From NCBI GenBank assembly GCA_040904785.1, contig JBBDSV010000058.1:1-33737 (forward strand): DNA of 33,737 nt, read 5' to 3'. This DNA is from JBBDSV01 sp040904785. GTDB taxonomy: Bacteria > Actinomycetota > Nitriliruptoria > Nitriliruptorales > Nitriliruptoraceae. Below the pieces are notes generated by a model. The model was not told the origin of the DNA and searched no databases. It was given only the letters and a program-made list of their open reading frames with translations. This document shows positions 1-6,834 of this stretch, piece by piece; within the stretch, counting starts at the first letter, position 1; each line of letters starts with the position of its first letter. The translations under genes and the position numbers were made by a program.

Positions 1-306
1 CCCGCCGCGCTGCGCGAAGCGTGTGTGAACGCGGCGAAGCACGCCGGGGTCGACCGCGTCGACGTCTACGTCGAGGTCGACGCGGCCAGCATCACCGCGT
101 TCGTCCGCGACCGGGGCGTCGGATTCGACCCGGGGGCGATCGCCGACGACCGGCACGGCGTTCGCCAGTCGATCGTGGGCCGCGTCGAACGCCACGGTGG
201 TCGCGCGACGATTCTGTCCAGACCGGGGGCGGGCACTGAAATCGAACTGTCGATGCCCCGCGTCCTGTCGGACGACACGACGCCGAGCACCGAGTCCACG
301 TCGTGA
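1..306 (+). CDS. Sensor histidine kinase, C-terminal ATPase end (5' truncated by window)
   Basis: Only the last 101 residues are in the window; the frame is open from base 1, so the gene begins upstream. Visible are the N box (EACVNAAKHA, near the start) and the G1 box (DRGVGFD), followed by the GTEIELSMP strand that closes a GHKL/HATPase_c fold. These bind ATP for autophosphorylation. The short N box without a long F/G2 region resembles NarX/DesK-type (HisKA_3) kinases, which pair with NarL-type regulators. A NarL-type regulator begins 22 bases downstream, so the two are very likely a cognate pair in one transcript. The sensor domain and stimulus cannot be seen. The stop is TGA at 304-306. 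Confidence 0.85.
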   Translation, partial: PAALREACVNAAKHAGVDRVDVYVEVDAASITAFVRDRGVGFDPGAIADDRHGVRQSIVGRVERHGGRATILSRPGAGTEIELSMPRVLSDDTTPSTESTS

Positions 307-328
307 GCAACCGTGTCGGAGGATGCCC

Positions 329-979
329 GTGAGCCGCGCCACAACCGTATTCATCGTCGACGATCACCGGCTGTTCCGCGCCGGTGTGCGATCGGAACTC
401 GGGCAGCACGTGACCATCGTGGGCGATGCGGGAGACGTCGACACCGCGATCGCGCAGATTCGTGCACTCAAGCCCGACGTCGTCCTGCTGGACGTCCACA
501 TGCCGGGAGGTGGCGGCCGCGCCGTCATCGAAGCGGTCCGCGAGACGCATCCCAAGACAACGTTCCTGGCGTTGTCGGTGTCCGACGCCGCCGAGGACGT
601 CATCGCGGTCATCCGCGCCGGCGCCCGCGGTTACGTCACCAAGACGATCGCACCCGCTGACCTCGTCGATGCGATCGACCGTGTCCAGCAGGGCGATGCG
701 GTCTTCGGTCCCCGTCTCGCAGGGTTCGTCCTCGATGCCTTCGCCGGCGATCTCCCGGCCGGTTTCACCGCCGACGACCCCGAACTCGACCAGCTCACGA
801 CCCGGGAGAAGGAGGTCCTGCGGCACATCGCGCGGGGCTACACCTACCGGGAGACCGGCGCCCGACTGCACATCTCGATCAAGACGGTCGAAACGCACGT
901 GTCGGCGGTGTTGCGCAAGTTGCAGCTTTCGAACCGGCATGAACTGACGGCCTGGGCGGCGGGACGCGACTTGCTGTGA
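329..979 (+). CDS. NarL/LuxR-family DNA-binding response regulator
   Basis: A 216-aa two-domain regulator. The receiver domain has the acidic pair D11-D12 (VDDHR), phosphoacceptor D55 (LLDVHMP) and conserved K105 (VTKTI). The C-terminal LuxR-type helix-turn-helix begins at LTTREKEVL and contains IKTVETHVSAVLRKL. I chose GTG at 329 because GGAGG at 318-322 sits six bases before it. ATG at 323 abuts that Shine-Dalgarno and is less likely, and the open frame back to 197 is antisense-like filler. It should be phosphorylated by the kinase whose end lies just upstream. The target genes are unknown. The stop lies 12 bases from that of the convergent ProA-like gene. Confidence 0.9.
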   Translation: MSRATTVFIVDDHRLFRAGVRSELGQHVTIVGDAGDVDTAIAQIRALKPDVVLLDVHMPGGGGRAVIEAVRETHPKTTFLALSVSDAAEDVIAVIRAGARGYVTKTIAPADLVDAIDRVQQGDAVFGPRLAGFVLDAFAGDLPAGFTADDPELDQLTTREKEVLRHIARGYTYRETGARLHISIKTVETHVSAVLRKLQLSNRHELTAWAAGRDLL

Positions 980-991
980 CCTCGACGCGCC

Positions 992-2497
992 TCAGCGGTG
1001 GACATCGGGATCGCGCTGGAGCGCGCGCATGCGGACGGTGAAGATCGTGTCGCCGGACAGCACGCCGCTGCGGGCGAGCAACCGTCCGAACTCCCAGTTC
1101 GACAGCCCGAGTTCCGGCGTGTCGAGCGCGTACTGCCCGTCGACCCAGCGGGTGTAGCCGTTGCCGATGAACGGCGAGTTCGCCCGGCGTTCGACATCCG
1201 CGTACTCGTCGGCGTCCTCGCTGACGAGTGAGAGGACGAACTGCGGACTGTAGGTGTTGAACATCGTGACGGCTTCATCGACGGAGTCGACGAGCACGAG
1301 CGTCACCTCGGGGCTGTCCTCCCACTCCCACTCGATGCCGAGCTGCGCCTCGACGAGCGTCTCGGCGTGCGGCTCGTCGTGCGTGCCGTCCGCCCGGGAA
1401 ATCGGAACGTGGCGGGTGAACCAGTCGGCCGGCACCGCATCACGGTCCCGTTCGAGCACGTGCAACTTGGCGTTGGTCCCGCGAGCCTCGGCTGCGGCGG
1501 TGATCGCCGTGAGGAAAGCCGGCACGAGGTCGTCAGCACGGTCGCGCACGATGCAGCACACGTTGAGCGAATTGCAGACCTTGCGGTCGAGCGAATGTTG
1601 CACCGCCCGGGCGAACCGATCGTGTTGCGCCGTCGCTGCAGCGATCATCCATGCGCCACCCGTGCCGTGTGCCGAGACCGGATTGCCGGCCTGGTGGGCG
1701 ACCGCGCCGAGCTGCCGCACCGCCGCGCCGGATCCGCGTGCGACCGCCAATGCGAGCCGTGGATCGGAGAACAGCGCCCAGCCGGCCGCGCGGGACGGCG
1801 CGTCAACGAGCGACACGGCACCGTCCGGCAGCTGCGCGGCGCGCAGCGCTGGCGTGAGCGCATGTTCCACGATCGCACGCGCGGTGCCGAGCGCGTCGGA
1901 GCCGATGCGGAACACGACGGCGTTGCCGCTGCGCAGCACGCCGCACGCGTCGGCGAACACGTTCGGACGGCCTTCGAACACGAAGGCGACGACGCCCAAG
2001 CGATCGGAGAACAGCTCAAGGTCCCAGCCGTCGTGCGTGCGCCGGTCGACCACCGTCCCGCGCACGGACGGTATCGCCGCCCATCCGCGCAGACCGGCGA
2101 TCATGTCACGTCGCATGCGCTCGTCGAGGATCAAGCGCGTCACGCTGTGTCCCGCGGCTCGCGCGGCATCCACATCGGCGGCGTTGGCCGCGGCGATGTC
2201 TGCGAACGTGGCGTCGTCGGCCAGCCGGTCTGCGAACGCCTCATAGAACCTGTCGAGCTGGGCCGCGCTGACCGTCCCCAATGCATCGAAAGCCGCGACT
2301 GCGGCATCGACGGCAGTGCGGGCGGCGGCACGATCGGCCGCAGGCAGGTGGAGCAGATCTCCGGTTGACTGCACCACGACAAGAGCGTCGCCGGGCGCGA
2401 ACGCGGCGGCGAGGTCGTCGGGAACCGTCGTGACCCGGTCGCCGCCGTACACGATCGGCATGCCGGGTTCGAGCCTGGCGAGGGGCGTAGGGTCCAT
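992..2497 (-). CDS. Glutamate-5-semialdehyde dehydrogenase (ProA)-like protein
   Basis: A 501-aa aldehyde-dehydrogenase-fold protein of the gamma-glutamyl phosphate reductase family. Family features are EANA-like IAAANAADVDAARAAG (about 101-116), VFEGRPNVFADACG (173-186), GNAVVFRIGSDALG (191-204) and the catalytic cysteine C308 in KVCNSLNV, where ProA has VCNA. The C-terminal NADP-domain part is also recognisable. It differs from ProA (about 415-430 aa): there are some 70 extra N-terminal residues, and the usual late motif around RFxDG/GFGAEIGIS is replaced by a diverged stretch ending LGLSNWEFGRLLARSG. No proB is adjacent. It may reduce another acyl phosphate or oxidise another aldehyde; plain ProA activity is not assured. 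ATG 2497 has no Shine-Dalgarno, but a TANNNT -10 box lies 7 bases upstream. Confidence 0.75.
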   Translation of the reverse strand: MDPTPLARLEPGMPIVYGGDRVTTVPDDLAAAFAPGDALVVVQSTGDLLHLPAADRAAARTAVDAAVAAFDALGTVSAAQLDRFYEAFADRLADDATFADIAAANAADVDAARAAGHSVTRLILDERMRRDMIAGLRGWAAIPSVRGTVVDRRTHDGWDLELFSDRLGVVAFVFEGRPNVFADACGVLRSGNAVVFRIGSDALGTARAIVEHALTPALRAAQLPDGAVSLVDAPSRAAGWALFSDPRLALAVARGSGAAVRQLGAVAHQAGNPVSAHGTGGAWMIAAATAQHDRFARAVQHSLDRKVCNSLNVCCIVRDRADDLVPAFLTAITAAAEARGTNAKLHVLERDRDAVPADWFTRHVPISRADGTHDEPHAETLVEAQLGIEWEWEDSPEVTLVLVDSVDEAVTMFNTYSPQFVLSLVSEDADEYADVERRANSPFIGNGYTRWVDGQYALDTPELGLSNWEFGRLLARSGVLSGDTIFTVRMRALQRDPDVHR

Positions 2498-2504
2498 GGA
2501 TCGG

Positions 2505-2510
2505 ACGCTA
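2505..2510 (-). promoter_or_regulatory. Possible -10 box for a leaderless ProA-like transcript
   Basis: On the minus strand TAGCGT fits TANNNT and lies seven bases before ATG 2497. Transcription would then start at or next to the A of the start codon. This agrees with the missing Shine-Dalgarno. Leaderless mRNAs are common in actinobacteria. A short box like this can occur by chance. Confidence 0.35.
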
Positions 2511-2603
2511 TGCCTCTACGAGTGGCCGCGCCAATCTCTCCCGTCCAAGGAGCGACACGCGACGAACGATAGCTAGGTGCTCGGCGTGACGAAGGACGAC
2601 GAG

Positions 2604-3491
2604 GTGGCAGACGCGGATCCGGTGTTGCGGATCGGCGAAGTCGCCCTGCGCACGAACGTGTCGGTGGACACGTTGCGCGCGTGGGAGCGTCGCTACGGCC
2701 TGCTCGCACCGGCACGGACCGCGGGCGGCCATCGTCTCTACAGTGATCGGGACGTCGCTCGCGTGCGCACGATGGCGCAACTCGTCGGTCGGGGATGGTC
2801 GGCGTCCGTCGCCGCCCGGCACGTCCTCGACGGCACCGTGGGGAAGGGCAGCGAGCGCCCGGGTGTCGATGAACTCGTCGCCCGTCTGCACCAGGCGGTC
2901 GTCGGCTACGACGCTCCGGCGGTCGCCGACGCGCTCGACGACACATTCGCGGCCTACGACGTCGTGCGCGCACTCGACGAGGTCGTGCTGCCGGCGGTGC
3001 GCGTCCTCGGCGACGGTTGGCAGGACGATCCCGAGGTCGTCGCGCGCGAACACTTCGCCACACAGACGGTGCGGCCCCGGTTGCAGCAGCTGTTGCACGC
3101 GGCGTCGCGGATCGGTGGCCCGGTGTGTGTGGCGGCGGCACCCGAGTTCGAGGAGCACGACTTCGGCCTGCTCGCCGGAAGCCTCACCGCGGCCGATGCG
3201 GGATGGAACGTCCACTATCTCGGCGCGCGCACACCCGCCGATGCACTGCGTCGCGGTGTCGTGACGTTGCAGCCGCAGGTCGTGTTGATCGGAACGGTCT
3301 TCCGAGACCACGCCGAATCATTCCTCGACCAGGTCGGTGACCTGGGAGCCACGGGCATGGTGCTCGGCGGCAGAGGATTCGTCCTCGAGGACCAGCAGCG
3401 GGTGCCCCACGCAATCGTGCATACGGGGCCGATGCGAGACCTGCCGGCCACCCTCAACCGCGCGGCGCAACTGGCCACTGCCGCGGTGTGA
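2604..3491 (+). CDS. MerR-family regulator with cobalamin-binding domain (CarH/LitR type)
   Basis: The N-terminal MerR helix-turn-helix is clear (LRIGEVALRTNVSVDTLRAWERRYG, then GGHRLYSDRDVARV). It is followed by a four-helix B12-cap domain and a Rossmann B12-binding domain. The cap carries the CarH signature W-x9-EH (W codon 3018-3020, EH 3048-3053), which shields adenosylcobalamin, and the B12 motif ExHxxG (His codon 3156-3158) supplies the lower ligand. In the family, dark AdoCbl-bound tetramers repress and light releases DNA. In Thermus CarH the residue after this Trp is a His that ligates cobalt after photolysis; here it is Gln. I prefer GTG 2604 because GAAGGA lies seven bases upstream; GTG 2577 and 2586 are in frame too. 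The gene is divergent from the ProA-like gene. Confidence 0.85.
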   Translation: MADADPVLRIGEVALRTNVSVDTLRAWERRYGLLAPARTAGGHRLYSDRDVARVRTMAQLVGRGWSASVAARHVLDGTVGKGSERPGVDELVARLHQAVVGYDAPAVADALDDTFAAYDVVRALDEVVLPAVRVLGDGWQDDPEVVAREHFATQTVRPRLQQLLHAASRIGGPVCVAAAPEFEEHDFGLLAGSLTAADAGWNVHYLGARTPADALRRGVVTLQPQVVLIGTVFRDHAESFLDQVGDLGATGMVLGGRGFVLEDQQRVPHAIVHTGPMRDLPATLNRAAQLATAAV

Positions 3492-3501
3492 CGCCGCGCC
3501 G

Positions 3502-3705
3502 TCAGCGCGAGATGCGAAAGCGGATGCGCACGCTCGTGTGATACTCGGAGATCTCGTTGGCTTCGATGACCGCAGACGTTTCGAGCACCGTGAAGCCCTC
3601 GACATTGCGCAAGGTCTTGGTGGCTTCTTCCATCGCCTTGTGCGCGGCGTCACGCCACGATTCGGTCGAGACACCAACCAGGTCGATCGTCTTGATGACC
3701 GCCAT
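3502..3705 (-). CDS. Dodecin family small flavin/calcium-binding-type protein
   Basis: A 67-aa protein of the dodecin family, which forms hollow dodecamers. Seen are the N-terminal strand VIKTIDLVG, the SWRDAAHKAMEEATKTLR helix and the last strands EYHTSVRIRFRIS; the length is normal for the family. Flavin-storing dodecins have a central Trp (as in LDWFEV) that stacks on isoalloxazine, but here the site reads VEGFTVLE. The S-W at the helix start resembles mycobacterial SecE2/Rv0379, described as a calcium dodecin. Flavin binding is therefore doubtful. ATG 3705 has AGGAG eight bases upstream (3714-3718); the GTG at 3714 overlaps that site. The 3' end lies 10 bases from the end of the CarH-like gene, tail to tail. 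Confidence 0.88.
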   Translation of the reverse strand: MAVIKTIDLVGVSTESWRDAAHKAMEEATKTLRNVEGFTVLETSAVIEANEISEYHTSVRIRFRISR

Positions 3706-3797
3706 CTTGAGCACTCCTGAACACGGACCGCGTGCGGGTACCGCAGCGACAGGGTAGTGCGCGCTCAGTCAGCGGACGGGCGTCCGAACGGTGACGT

Positions 3798-4070
3798 TCA
3801 GCGCAGGTAGAACATCCACGCCATGCCGATGATCATCGCCGCACCACTGGCGAACACAGCGGGCAGGCCGGCGCGGCTGCCCTTCACATGTGCGACGAGG
3901 CCGACGCCCATGCCGAGTGGGCCTGCGATCGCCGCCAGTCCGGTCAACAGCGCGATTGCCGCGAGGACGAACCCCGCGAATGCGAGTGGTCCCGCAAAGC
4001 GCGGCGAGGCGGTGACGGCAGCAAACGGATCGTCAGACGCACCCGCAGGCATATCGTCGTCGGTTGCCAT
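3798..4070 (-). CDS. Small two-helix membrane protein, unknown function
   Basis: A 90-aa protein with an acidic cytoplasmic-looking N-terminus (MATDDDMPAGASDDPF). A long glycine/alanine-rich hydrophobic hairpin follows (FAGPLAFAGFVLAAIALLTGLAAIAGPLGMG), and a second membrane helix (AVFASGAAMIIGMAWMFYL) ends the protein. The layout resembles small DUF4190-like membrane proteins, but I cannot assign a family. ATG 4070 is chosen because the upstream extension to 4175 overlaps the flavoenzyme gene and is Cys/Arg-rich in a way unlike coding sequence. A GAGAGG lies just upstream. It is 37 bases downstream of the desaturase-like gene and could share its transcript. Confidence 0.65.
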   Translation of the reverse strand: MATDDDMPAGASDDPFAAVTASPRFAGPLAFAGFVLAAIALLTGLAAIAGPLGMGVGLVAHVKGSRAGLPAVFASGAAMIIGMAWMFYLR

Positions 4071-4107
4071 GTCGTCGCCTCTCGTTGCCGTTCCGGTGGG
4101 TCTCCGC

Positions 4108-5535
4108 TCATGCGGTGAGCACCCGCAGCACGGATTGTGCCGCGTGAAAGCCACACATTCCGTGCACACCTGCACCGGGTGGCGTCGACGCCGAGCACAG
4201 CACCACCCCGGGGATGCCGGTCGCGTAGGGATTGACGATGCGTCGTGGCCGGGAGATCAGCTGCCAGCCGTCGGAGGCGCCACCGGCGATGTCGCCGCCG
4301 ATGAAGTTCGGATTGTCGCGGGCGAAATCGGCCGGCGTGGTCACCTGTCGCGCACGGACGCGTTCGAGGAATCCCGGCGCGAATCGTTCGATCTGTGCGT
4401 CGATCAATGGCGTGGCATCCCGCGTTGACGCGTGGGGAACATGGGCGTATGCCCACACGGGCACATGGCCGCCGACGCGACGTGTCTCGTCGGCCGTCGC
4501 CGGCTGCGCGACGAGCACAAAGGGGCGTGGCGCAGACCTGCCAGCGCTCGTCGCGCGCTCGGCCGCGATCACCTCATCCGCGTCGCCACCGAGGTGCACC
4601 GTTCCGGCCCGCTCCAACCCTGCCGCGGCCCACGGAACACCGTCCTCGACGACGTAGTCGACCTTGAACGCCGCCGGGCCATGCCGCCATTCCCGCAGCC
4701 GCGCTGCGTGTCGGGACGGCAGCCGTCCACCGAGGATCGCCACGGCCTGCTGGGGAACGACATCCAGCAACACCACGCGAGCGCGCGGCACGTCGCCGAG
4801 CGACCGCACACGCATGCCCGTGCGGATCGTGCCACCGAGGTCGGTAAGCATTACGGCCAGTGCGCGCGCGATCGCCGACGAGCCACCTCGCGCGAACGGC
4901 CAGCCGACGGCATGCGCGGCTGCAGCGAGAAACAGCCCGACCCCTGCCGTCAACGGTTGGTGCAACGGAGCCATGGCGTGCGCGGCGATCCCCGCGAACA
5001 AGGCACGCGTGTTTTCCTCGGTGAAGCGGCGCAGCACACGCGCCGCCGGCAATGGCGCAGCACGCAGCGCGCCAAGCAAGGTCATCGGGTGTGGCAGGAA
5101 GCGGGCGACAGGGCCCAACAATTGCTCGGCAACCGTGTCGAAGGCATCGACCGAAGGACCGACAAGCCTGCGCCACACATCGCCGTCGACGCCGAGCCCC
5201 TCGGCTGTCGCGTCGAGATCCCGGTACAGCAGCCCTGCAGACCCGTCGTCACGTGGATGCCCAACCGCGATGTCCGGGTGGCACCACTCGAGCCCGCAGT
5301 CAGCCAGTGGCAGTGCTGCGAGTGCCGGCGACGCGAGGGCCAGCGGATGCACCGCGGAGCAGTGATCGTGGACGATGCCAGGGAACTGCGGGTCATCGAC
5401 GGTTCGCATGCCGCCGCCCACCTCGTCGGCAGCTTCGACAACACAGACAGCGAGACCCTGACGGGCGAGGGTCACGGCCGCCGTCAGACCATTCGGGCCC
5501 GCACCCACGATGACCGCATCGAACCGCTCAGACAT
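4108..5535 (-). CDS. Phytoene-desaturase-like FAD-dependent oxidoreductase
   Basis: A 475-aa flavoprotein. The N-terminal FAD dinucleotide fold (VIVGAGPNGLTAAVTLA, about 8-24) is followed by an acidic strand end (VVEAADEVGGGMRT). The C-terminal FAD-contact segment reads GVVLCSASTPPGAGVHGMCGFHAA. This arrangement is typical of CrtI-like/PYROXD2-like NAD(P)/FAD oxidoreductases (COG1233), which include carotenoid desaturases and many uncharacterised members. No crtB or crtE gene is in the window, so a carotenoid substrate is not shown. The start codon lies inside the last eight bases of the PAP2 gene, so translation is probably coupled. The CarH-like regulator lies two genes beyond the downstream end. 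Confidence 0.8.
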   Translation of the reverse strand: MSERFDAVIVGAGPNGLTAAVTLARQGLAVCVVEAADEVGGGMRTVDDPQFPGIVHDHCSAVHPLALASPALAALPLADCGLEWCHPDIAVGHPRDDGSAGLLYRDLDATAEGLGVDGDVWRRLVGPSVDAFDTVAEQLLGPVARFLPHPMTLLGALRAAPLPAARVLRRFTEENTRALFAGIAAHAMAPLHQPLTAGVGLFLAAAAHAVGWPFARGGSSAIARALAVMLTDLGGTIRTGMRVRSLGDVPRARVVLLDVVPQQAVAILGGRLPSRHAARLREWRHGPAAFKVDYVVEDGVPWAAAGLERAGTVHLGGDADEVIAAERATSAGRSAPRPFVLVAQPATADETRRVGGHVPVWAYAHVPHASTRDATPLIDAQIERFAPGFLERVRARQVTTPADFARDNPNFIGGDIAGGASDGWQLISRPRRIVNPYATGIPGVVLCSASTPPGAGVHGMCGFHAAQSVLRVLTA

Positions 5536-6670
5536 TCAACCGTCCCGAGTCGCTGCCACGGTCGCCGAGGTGCAGCGCACCAGGGCGTGCCGCGAGCCGC
5601 AGTCGGACGAACACCATCGGCGCGAGACCGCCCGTCCAGATTCCCACCAGGCCGTATCGGAGGAACCGTGACGCGAGGGCGACGGGATCACCGCCGGCGG
5701 GAAGCACGACGGCGAGGCCGCGCCAGATGACGACCACTCCGGCGATCCCGACGAGGACACGGGCGACGCGTCTGCCGATCGCCCCTCGATGGTCGAAGCC
5801 ACCGTCACGCCGCAAGAGCACGAGGCCCGCGGCAAGACCGACGAATGTGGCCGCGGGGGTGATCGCATGGCTCGCGCTCGTGAAGGGCGCAACGTCAGGT
5901 GCCGCGGGCCAGCGAACGGTCAAGTCAGCCAGCATCGCGTCGCGGACGACGGCGAGCATCACGAGCGCGAGCGCTCCCGCAGCAGCGATACCAACCAGCT
6001 GCATGTCGCTCGACCGTCGCCAGATGCGACGCATGTGCGGTTCTGCGACCTCGAACCCACCAAGCAGCGTGATGCCGATCATCCACCCAACGACGACGTC
6101 GCGGACGAAGTGCGCGCCCAGGTGCACGCGCGACCACCCGACGACGAGCACGACCAACCACAGCACGAGCGCCCACCGACGTCGAACTGCCGTCGACAGC
6201 AGCCCCCACACCGCCGCACCGTTCTGTGCATGCCCCGAAGGCATGCCGAAACTCGACTCGCGGACGTACGCGACGTTCGCGTCGATGAACATCGGTCGTG
6301 GCGTGACGAACATGACCTTCAAGACGGCATTGACCGTCGCGCTTGCGAGCAGAACCGCGCCAAGACGCATGCCGAGCCGGCGATCGACCGCCCAGTAGAG
6401 GACCGGGAAGACGAGGACGTAGAACTCCTCGTCGCCGAGCACAGAAATCCACATGAGCGCCGCCACCACCACCGGAGGCGTTCGCGTCTGCAGGTCGGCG
6501 ATCCACGCCGTCTCGGAGAGGTGTCCCGGCGACAAGGTGCGCACCGCAGCGTCGCTGCCGAACACATCGCGCACGTCTCCGGCGAACCACATCGCCGCGA
6601 TGCCGACGGCGAACAACGCCGCAAGCGCGAGCGCCCACGGAAATCGCCGAAATCGTCGCATCGCCGTCAT
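5528..6670 (-). CDS. PAP2-superfamily membrane phosphatase
   Basis: A 380-aa polytopic membrane protein. It carries all three signature parts of the PAP2/acid phosphatase superfamily: K-x6-RP (K118 to P126), PSGH (144-147) and SR-x5-H-x3-D (180-191). The central histidines form and resolve a phospho-His intermediate. Likely substrates are lipid phosphates, such as undecaprenyl or isoprenyl pyrophosphate or phosphatidate. The C-terminal half adds several more membrane helices not needed for catalysis. ATG 6670 is chosen because the peptide then begins with a basic stretch before the first helix; an in-frame ATG at 6733 is possible, and neither has a good Shine-Dalgarno. The 3' end overlaps the flavoenzyme gene by eight bases. 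Confidence 0.82.
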   Translation of the reverse strand: MTAMRRFRRFPWALALAALFAVGIAAMWFAGDVRDVFGSDAAVRTLSPGHLSETAWIADLQTRTPPVVVAALMWISVLGDEEFYVLVFPVLYWAVDRRLGMRLGAVLLASATVNAVLKVMFVTPRPMFIDANVAYVRESSFGMPSGHAQNGAAVWGLLSTAVRRRWALVLWLVVLVVGWSRVHLGAHFVRDVVVGWMIGITLLGGFEVAEPHMRRIWRRSSDMQLVGIAAAGALALVMLAVVRDAMLADLTVRWPAAPDVAPFTSASHAITPAATFVGLAAGLVLLRRDGGFDHRGAIGRRVARVLVGIAGVVVIWRGLAVVLPAGGDPVALASRFLRYGLVGIWTGGLAPMVFVRLRLAARPGALHLGDRGSDSGRLNV

Positions 6671-6777
6671 GACCGTACGACGGTAGTCGCATCGACCGTG
6701 CCCAACCCGATAGTCACTGCGCGACATACGCATGGCGCGTGCGGCATGCGCGACAAAGTGCCCGGAATTTTCCCTAC

Positions 6778-6796
6778 GTCACCGTTCTAGCGTGAC
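6778..6796. promoter_or_regulatory. Inverted repeat GTCAC-N9-GTGAC in a divergent promoter region
   Basis: GTCAC (6778-6782) and GTGAC (6792-6796) form a perfect 5-bp dyad with centres 14 bases apart. It lies between the divergent PAP2 and beta-helix genes, near TAGCGT at 6788-6793, a possible -10 for the plus strand. It could be a dimeric regulator site. The arms are short and chance is a fair alternative. Confidence 0.25.
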
Positions 6797-6834
6797 CGCG
6801 TTCATCCGCATGGGGAACGAGGACGGGGCACCCG

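Noticed and set aside
197..328. N-terminal extension of the response regulator back to GTG 197
   Set aside because: It overlaps the kinase gene in another frame, is Arg/Cys-rich, and the receiver domain begins right after GTG 329.
3484..3505. Hairpin CGCGG-N7-CCGCG between the CarH-like and dodecin genes as a terminator
   Set aside because: The stem is only five pairs and partly lies in coding sequence, so I could not support it as a terminator.
4432..5730. 432-codon plus-strand frame opposite the flavoenzyme
   Set aside because: It is a shadow of the CrtI-like gene with no start signal and no recognisable domain.
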